A stretch of DNA of 27,358 nucleotides. It comes from Ruminococcus sp. UBA3800. Its GTDB lineage: Bacteria > Bacillota > Clostridia > Oscillospirales > Ruminococcaceae. The stretch is from positions 1-27,358 of the forward strand of contig DFEO01000060.1 of NCBI GenBank assembly GCA_002368715.1, read 5' to 3'. Below, piece by piece: positions 23,816 through 27,358 of this stretch. How positions within the stretch are numbered: the first letter of the stretch is position 1; each line of letters begins with the position of its first letter. The notes under the pieces are model-generated. The model was not told the DNA's origin and searched no databases. It was given only the letters and a program-made list of their open reading frames with translations. The translations under genes and the position numbers were made by a program.

Positions 23816-25294
23816 ATGAACAGATCCATTATCAAGTATGTCTTGGGGCACGTTCTTATGACAGAAGCTCTGCTTATGCTGCTGCCCTGCGCCGTATCTC
23901 TTTTCTATGGTGAAAAGGTGGGTATCTATTATCTTGCGGTGGCAGCCGTGGCTTTGGGTATAGGAGCTCTGGCAACAAGAAAAAAGCCTAAGAACACTGT
24001 ATTCTATCTGAAGGAAGGCTGCTTGTCTACCGCAGCCAGCTGGATAATTCTGAGTTTCTTCGGCGCTCTTCCCTTCTGGCTGAGCGGCGAGATACCCAGC
24101 CTTACCGATGCGCTGTTCGAGACTGTCTCGGGCTTTACAACAACGGGAGCCAGCATCCTTTCGGATGTCGAGAGCCTTTCTCATGCGGCTCTTTTCTGGC
24201 GCAGCTTTACACACTGGATAGGCGGCATGGGCGTTCTGGTCTTCCTGCTGGCGATCATCCCTCTCAGCAGCGGCGGCTCGAATATGAACCTTATGAAGGC
24301 AGAGAGCCCGGGGCCCTCTGTCGGCAAGCTGTTACCAAAGATAAAAGCGACCGCAAGACTTTTGTATCTTATTTATCTGGGAATGACCATTCTCGAATTC
24401 ATCTTTCTGCTGTTCGGCAGGATGAACGTGTTCGAGTCACTGTGTACAGCGTTCGGAACGGCCGGGACCGGCGGCTTCGGCTTCAGGAATGACAGCTTTG
24501 CAAGCTTCTCGCCTTATATACAGTGGGTCGTGACCGTGTTTATGATACTGTTCGGAGTAAATTTCAATTTTTTCTATTATCTCCTTTTCAGACAGTTCAA
24601 AAAAGCATTCACAATGGAAGAGGTCCGCACCTATTTCATTATAATCTTTCTGACCGTGGCCGTTATCTTTGCAAATATCCTGGATATGACCGCAGGCATC
24701 GCAGATGCATTAAGGCAGTCGTCCTTCCAGGTGGCTTCGATAATAACCACAACGGGCTTCTCGACGGCGGACTTCAATATGTGGCCGTCACTGAGCAAGG
24801 CGCTTCTGGTGCTGATAATGTTTATCGGTGCCTGTGCCGGAAGCACCGGCGGCGGTATGAAGGTCTCGAGATTTATCATCCTGTTCAAATCTGTAAGGAA
24901 GGAGCTCAACTCCTACATCCACCCGAAGAGCATTCAGAAGATAAAGATGGACAAAAAACCCGTCGAGCACGAGGTGGTAAGAGCGACGAACGCCTTTGTT
25001 GTGGCGTATCTGATAGTTTATGTGGTGTCGCTCGTTATCATAGCGCTTGAAGGACGTGACCTGATAACGACATTCACATCCGTTGCGGCAACGATAAATA
25101 ACATAGGCCCGGGCCTTGAACTTGTCGGCCCCGCAAGCAACTTCGGTTTCTTCTCGATACCGTCAAAGCTTGTGCTTATGTTCGATATGCTGGCAGGAAG
25201 GCTCGAGATCTTCCCGATGCTTCTTCTGTTCTATCCTGGCGCCTGGAAGGATCTTTGCAGCAGGCGAAAGGAAAAGCAGGCAAAGGCTGAATAA
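23816..25294 (+). CDS. trkH: Trk potassium uptake system, channel protein TrkH
   Basis: Membrane pore subunit of Trk/Ktr potassium uptake, 492 residues with four M1-P-M2 repeats. The four selectivity filters can be seen: TTTGAS (108-113), TAGTGGFG (215-222), TTTGFS (311-316) and NNIGPG (428-433). AGSTGGGMKVSR (341-352) is the intramembrane gating loop and GRLEIFP (461-467) the conserved C-terminal motif. ATG follows AAGGAG. With trkA it makes a complete uptake system, ended by a strong terminator. Confidence 0.96.
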   Translation: MNRSIIKYVLGHVLMTEALLMLLPCAVSLFYGEKVGIYYLAVAAVALGIGALATRKKPKNTVFYLKEGCLSTAASWIILSFFGALPFWLSGEIPSLTDALFETVSGFTTTGASILSDVESLSHAALFWRSFTHWIGGMGVLVFLLAIIPLSSGGSNMNLMKAESPGPSVGKLLPKIKATARLLYLIYLGMTILEFIFLLFGRMNVFESLCTAFGTAGTGGFGFRNDSFASFSPYIQWVVTVFMILFGVNFNFFYYLLFRQFKKAFTMEEVRTYFIIIFLTVAVIFANILDMTAGIADALRQSSFQVASIITTTGFSTADFNMWPSLSKALLVLIMFIGACAGSTGGGMKVSRFIILFKSVRKELNSYIHPKSIQKIKMDKKPVEHEVVRATNAFVVAYLIVYVVSLVIIALEGRDLITTFTSVAATINNIGPGLELVGPASNFGFFSIPSKLVLMFDMLAGRLEIFPMLLLFYPGAWKDLCSRRKEKQAKAE

Positions 25295-25299
25295 AATGC

Positions 25300-25338
25300 A
25301 AGACCCGAAAGCATAGATCGCTTTCGGGTCTTTTGTTT
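25300..25338 (+). terminator. Rho-independent terminator after trkH
   Basis: AAGACCCGAAAGC pairs perfectly with GCTTTCGGGTCTT (13 bp) around a 7-base loop and runs into TTTTGTTTT. It sits in the 43 bases between the convergent trkH and ohrR genes and may also serve ohrR, though the minus-strand T-tract is weaker. Confidence 0.93.
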
Positions 25339-25781
25339 TATTCTTTTTCGCAGCAGCCGTTTATCAGCTTTTGGAGCATGACGCACAGCTGCCGTGCTTC
25401 CTCGGGAGAAAGGTCTATCGTGCAAGCGATCTTTGCCGGCACATCGAGCGCTTTATCCCTGAGCGCCATTCCCTCCCCGGTCACGGAAACGTTCAGGACT
25501 CTCTCGTCCTCCGTATCCCTCTGACGCTTTATAAAGCCCTTCTGCTCCAGCTTTTTGAGCACGGGCGTCAGCGTTCCCGAGTCAAGATACAGAAGTGCGC
25601 CCATATCCTTGACACTTATGCTCTCGTGCTCCCACATCACCATCATAGTGATGTACTGGGTATAGGTCAGACCTATCTCGTCAAGCACAGGCTTGTATCG
25701 CCTCACTATCTCCTTTGATGCCGCATAAAGCGGAAAACACATCTGATTTGAAAGCTTCAGCGCTTCATATTTTTTCTCCAT
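25338..25781 (-). CDS. ohrR: Organic-hydroperoxide-sensing MarR repressor OhrR
   Basis: A 147-residue MarR-family repressor that responds to organic peroxide through cysteine oxidation. The sensing site is NQMCFPLYA with Cys15; Tyr19, Tyr29 and Tyr40 sit at exactly the positions of the B. subtilis OhrR network. LDSGTLTPVLKKLEQKGFIKR (66-86 region) is the winged helix. Extra cysteines at 120, 133, 143 and 144 could act as a resolving thiol, as in two-Cys OhrR proteins. The gene lies 12 bases after trxA at the end of the peroxidase-thioredoxin cluster, so it probably represses this operon. The ribosome site (GAGAAA) is weak. No ohr gene is in the window. Confidence 0.9.
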   Translation of the reverse strand: MEKKYEALKLSNQMCFPLYAASKEIVRRYKPVLDEIGLTYTQYITMMVMWEHESISVKDMGALLYLDSGTLTPVLKKLEQKGFIKRQRDTEDERVLNVSVTGEGMALRDKALDVPAKIACTIDLSPEEARQLCVMLQKLINGCCEKE

Positions 25782-25793
25782 CGTTTCTCAGCC

Positions 25794-26102
25794 TTATTTC
25801 TTTGAAAGTATGAACGCCTTCATTGCGTCCTTGGGGCGGAAGCCAACTGCCATATCAACAAGCTGTCCATTCTTGAATATGCCTACCGCAGGTATGCTCT
25901 GTATGCCGTTTTGTGCTGCAAGCTCGCTGTTCTCATCCACATCGCAGGCAAAGAACTCGACCTCGTCAAGCTCCTGCGCAAGCTCCTCCAGAACAGGTGC
26001 CAGCATCCTGCACGGACCGCACCAGGTAGCATTGAAATCCACCACTGCATATTCACTTGCATTTACTGCCGAAAAATCATCGTTTTCAATTATCTTTATC
26101 AT
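25794..26102 (-). CDS. trxA: Thioredoxin
   Basis: A 102-residue thioredoxin with active site WCGPC (27-31) and the cis-proline region SIPAVGIF. It reduces protein disulfides and may reduce the peroxidase encoded two genes upstream. The ATG has an ideal AGGAGG six bases before it. It is 28 bases after the reductase gene, so enzyme and substrate are made together. Confidence 0.96.
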   Translation of the reverse strand: MIKIIENDDFSAVNASEYAVVDFNATWCGPCRMLAPVLEELAQELDEVEFFACDVDENSELAAQNGIQSIPAVGIFKNGQLVDMAVGFRPKDAMKAFILSKK

Positions 26103-26130
26103 TTTTATCCTCCTAAAAATTTTTTTGATA

Positions 26131-26982
26131 TCATTTCAGTCCGTTAAGATACGTCACCGCCGAGAGCGCCGCTACATTTCCCTGACCGGCTGCCTTTACA
26201 TACTGATAAGGCTTACCGGCTATATCTCCGCAGGCAAAAAGCCCCGGAAGGTTCGTCTTCATCATCAGATCGACCTTTATGTGCGCTCCCTCAGTCTCTA
26301 CGCCCGGGATGAGCTTGTCGGGTGCCACAGCGTCCCTCAGAACAAAAACGCAGGACACCTCTCTCTCGCCGCCGTCCGTCACAAGAGCGCTGACGCTCTT
26401 ATCGCCTGTTATCCTTACAGGCTTTGCGTTTAATATCTCGATATTATCTCTTTTCCCGGGCAGCTGCTTGTTCATCGGTACATATATGACCTTTTCAACT
26501 ATCTCCGACAAAAACTCCGCTTCCTCCGGCGCATCATCGCTGTATCCCAGTACAGCCACCGTTTTGCCTTTATAAAGCCTTGCGTCGCAGGTCGCACAGT
26601 AGCTGACACCACGTCCGAGAAACCTATCCTCACCGTCAAGAGCCTTTGCATTGACCACGCCCGTCGCTGCTATAACGCATCTGGCGTCTATCATATCCTC
26701 GCCTGCCTGAAGCGTGAAGCGGTCTCCCATAGAGTAAACGGCACTGACCTGCTTTGGCGTTATCGCTATCCCAAGATCCTTCAGCTGGTTTTTCAGCCTG
26801 TTCGCAAAATCCTTACCGCTTATCTGAGAAAGCCCGGGATAATTATCTATCCTGTGAGCCTTTGAAAGCTTTGCGCTCAGATCATCACTTCCCAGCAGCA
26901 CGATATCCTTGTTTCTTATCTTCGCCGTTATCGCCGCCGAGATGCCTGCCGGCCCCGTGCCTATTATCGCAATATCGTACAT
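26131..26982 (-). CDS. Thioredoxin reductase-like flavoprotein, probably not NADPH-dependent
   Basis: FAD protein of the thioredoxin reductase fold, 283 residues (classic TrxB is about 305-320). The FAD motif GTGPAG (8-13), redox pair CATCD (129-133) and C-terminal FAD motif CGDIAG (251-256) are intact. The NADPH site is not: the GxGxxA motif reads GYSDDA (146-151) and the HRRxxxR arginine cluster is replaced by VPMNKQLPG (168-176). This is the pattern of ferredoxin-linked or other pyridine-nucleotide-independent thioredoxin reductases of anaerobic Clostridia. The ATG at 26982 follows AGGTGA, 8 bases after the peroxidase gene. Neighbouring trxA is the likely substrate. Plain NADPH-TrxB remains possible. 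Confidence 0.85.
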   Translation of the reverse strand: MYDIAIIGTGPAGISAAITAKIRNKDIVLLGSDDLSAKLSKAHRIDNYPGLSQISGKDFANRLKNQLKDLGIAITPKQVSAVYSMGDRFTLQAGEDMIDARCVIAATGVVNAKALDGEDRFLGRGVSYCATCDARLYKGKTVAVLGYSDDAPEEAEFLSEIVEKVIYVPMNKQLPGKRDNIEILNAKPVRITGDKSVSALVTDGGEREVSCVFVLRDAVAPDKLIPGVETEGAHIKVDLMMKTNLPGLFACGDIAGKPYQYVKAAGQGNVAALSAVTYLNGLK

Positions 26983-26990
26983 CCTATCAC

Positions 26991-27358
26991 CTATCCGATC
27001 AGCTCGGCCACAAGCTTTTCAAGCTCCTTCATATCGCTTGTCGGCTCAAACCTTGCAACTACCTTTCCCACTCTGTCAACAACGAACTTTGTAAAGTTCC
27101 ACTTGATATCGGGATTGTTCTTATAATCCTTGTCCTTGGCTTTGCACATTGCAGACATCATCACTGCCTTCGGACCCTTGCCAAAGCCCTCAAAGCCCTT
27201 CTGCGATTTGAGGAACCTGAACAGCTCGATCTCGTTGTCGCCATTCACATCTGCCTTCTTCATCTGCTCAAACTGAGTGTTGTATTTGAGCGTGCAGAAC
27301 TCGTGTATCTCCTCGTCCGTTCCCGGAGCCTGTCCCGCAAACTGGTTGCAGGGCACGT
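26991..27358 (-). CDS. Glutathione peroxidase-family (thioredoxin-type) peroxidase, partial
   Basis: The C-terminal ~120 residues of a GPx-family peroxidase; the N-terminus, including the peroxidatic Cys or Sec, is beyond the right edge. The frame is open to the edge, so a GTG at 27356 is not a real start. PCNQFAGQAPG and the catalytic Trp-Asn pair in KWNFTKFVVDR are conserved. FCTLKYNTQF holds the cysteine typical of bacterial and plant types. Such enzymes generally use thioredoxin, not glutathione, as reductant, which fits the trx genes behind it. It is the first seen gene of a four-gene oxidative defence unit. Confidence 0.92.
   Translation of the reverse strand, partial: VPCNQFAGQAPGTDEEIHEFCTLKYNTQFEQMKKADVNGDNEIELFRFLKSQKGFEGFGKGPKAVMMSAMCKAKDKDYKNNPDIKWNFTKFVVDRVGKVVARFEPTSDMKELEKLVAELIG

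Noticed and set aside
1..27358. Prophage, integrative element, CRISPR or defence island
   Set aside because: No integrase, transposase, phage structural, cas or restriction genes; the WYL regulator alone is not enough to claim a defence island.

Overview
The window looks like about 27 kb of chromosome from an anaerobic Gram-positive Clostridia, most like a Ruminococcus-type member of the Oscillospiraceae. This rests on strong AGGAGG-type ribosome sites, TTGACA/TATAAT promoters, Firmicutes families (DUF896/YnzC, the c-di-AMP receptor DarA, YaaO, OhrR), and a CotH-family protein built from lamin-tail, chitobiase-C-like and InlB-like parts. GC is roughly 50%. It rises to about 60% in the leftmost ~800 bases, where base and codon use also change. 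I see no tRNA, rRNA, CRISPR array, insertion sequence or integrase.

Left part (1-10727, all minus strand). The first 115 bases are the start of a type II topoisomerase B subunit, then a spacer with three REP-like hairpins. Next, read from 10.7 kb leftwards, comes a long run of closely spaced genes behind one consensus promoter. They are a family 2 glycosyltransferase, an ABC-2 polysaccharide exporter (permease and ATPase), a GH36 alpha-galactosidase, a CCA-adding enzyme with an HD domain, a VanZ-like membrane protein, 4-alpha-glucanotransferase (malQ) and glycogen phosphorylase (glgP). The run combines surface glycan synthesis and export with intracellular breakdown of alpha-galactosides and alpha-glucans.

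Middle part (10794-17247). A PAP2 phosphatase and a Bax-inhibitor-1-like membrane protein form separate minus-strand units with their own terminators. Upstream of them is a four-gene operon, sigma-region-4-like regulator, YaaO decarboxylase, DarA, and DNA polymerase III delta prime, in which every junction is a 4-base ATGA overlap. A 400-base divergent region separates it from a plus-strand pair, DUF896 and a WYL-domain regulator, which also overlap by 4 bases (GTGA).

Right part (17227-27358). CotH, radA and a bile-acid/sodium-symporter-family transporter form a minus-strand unit. Divergent from it is a plus-strand trkA-trkH potassium uptake operon whose leader folds into a long three-part stem right before the ribosome site. 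It ends at a perfect terminator. Convergent with it is a thiol and peroxide defence cluster, read leftwards: glutathione peroxidase (cut by the window edge), a thioredoxin-reductase-like flavoprotein, thioredoxin and an OhrR repressor.

The observations I rate highest are the structured trkA leader, the thioredoxin reductase lacking both NADPH-binding signatures (suggesting a ferredoxin-linked type), the fully coupled sigma-like/YaaO/DarA/HolB operon, and the composition break inside glgP, which may be recombination or an assembly join.
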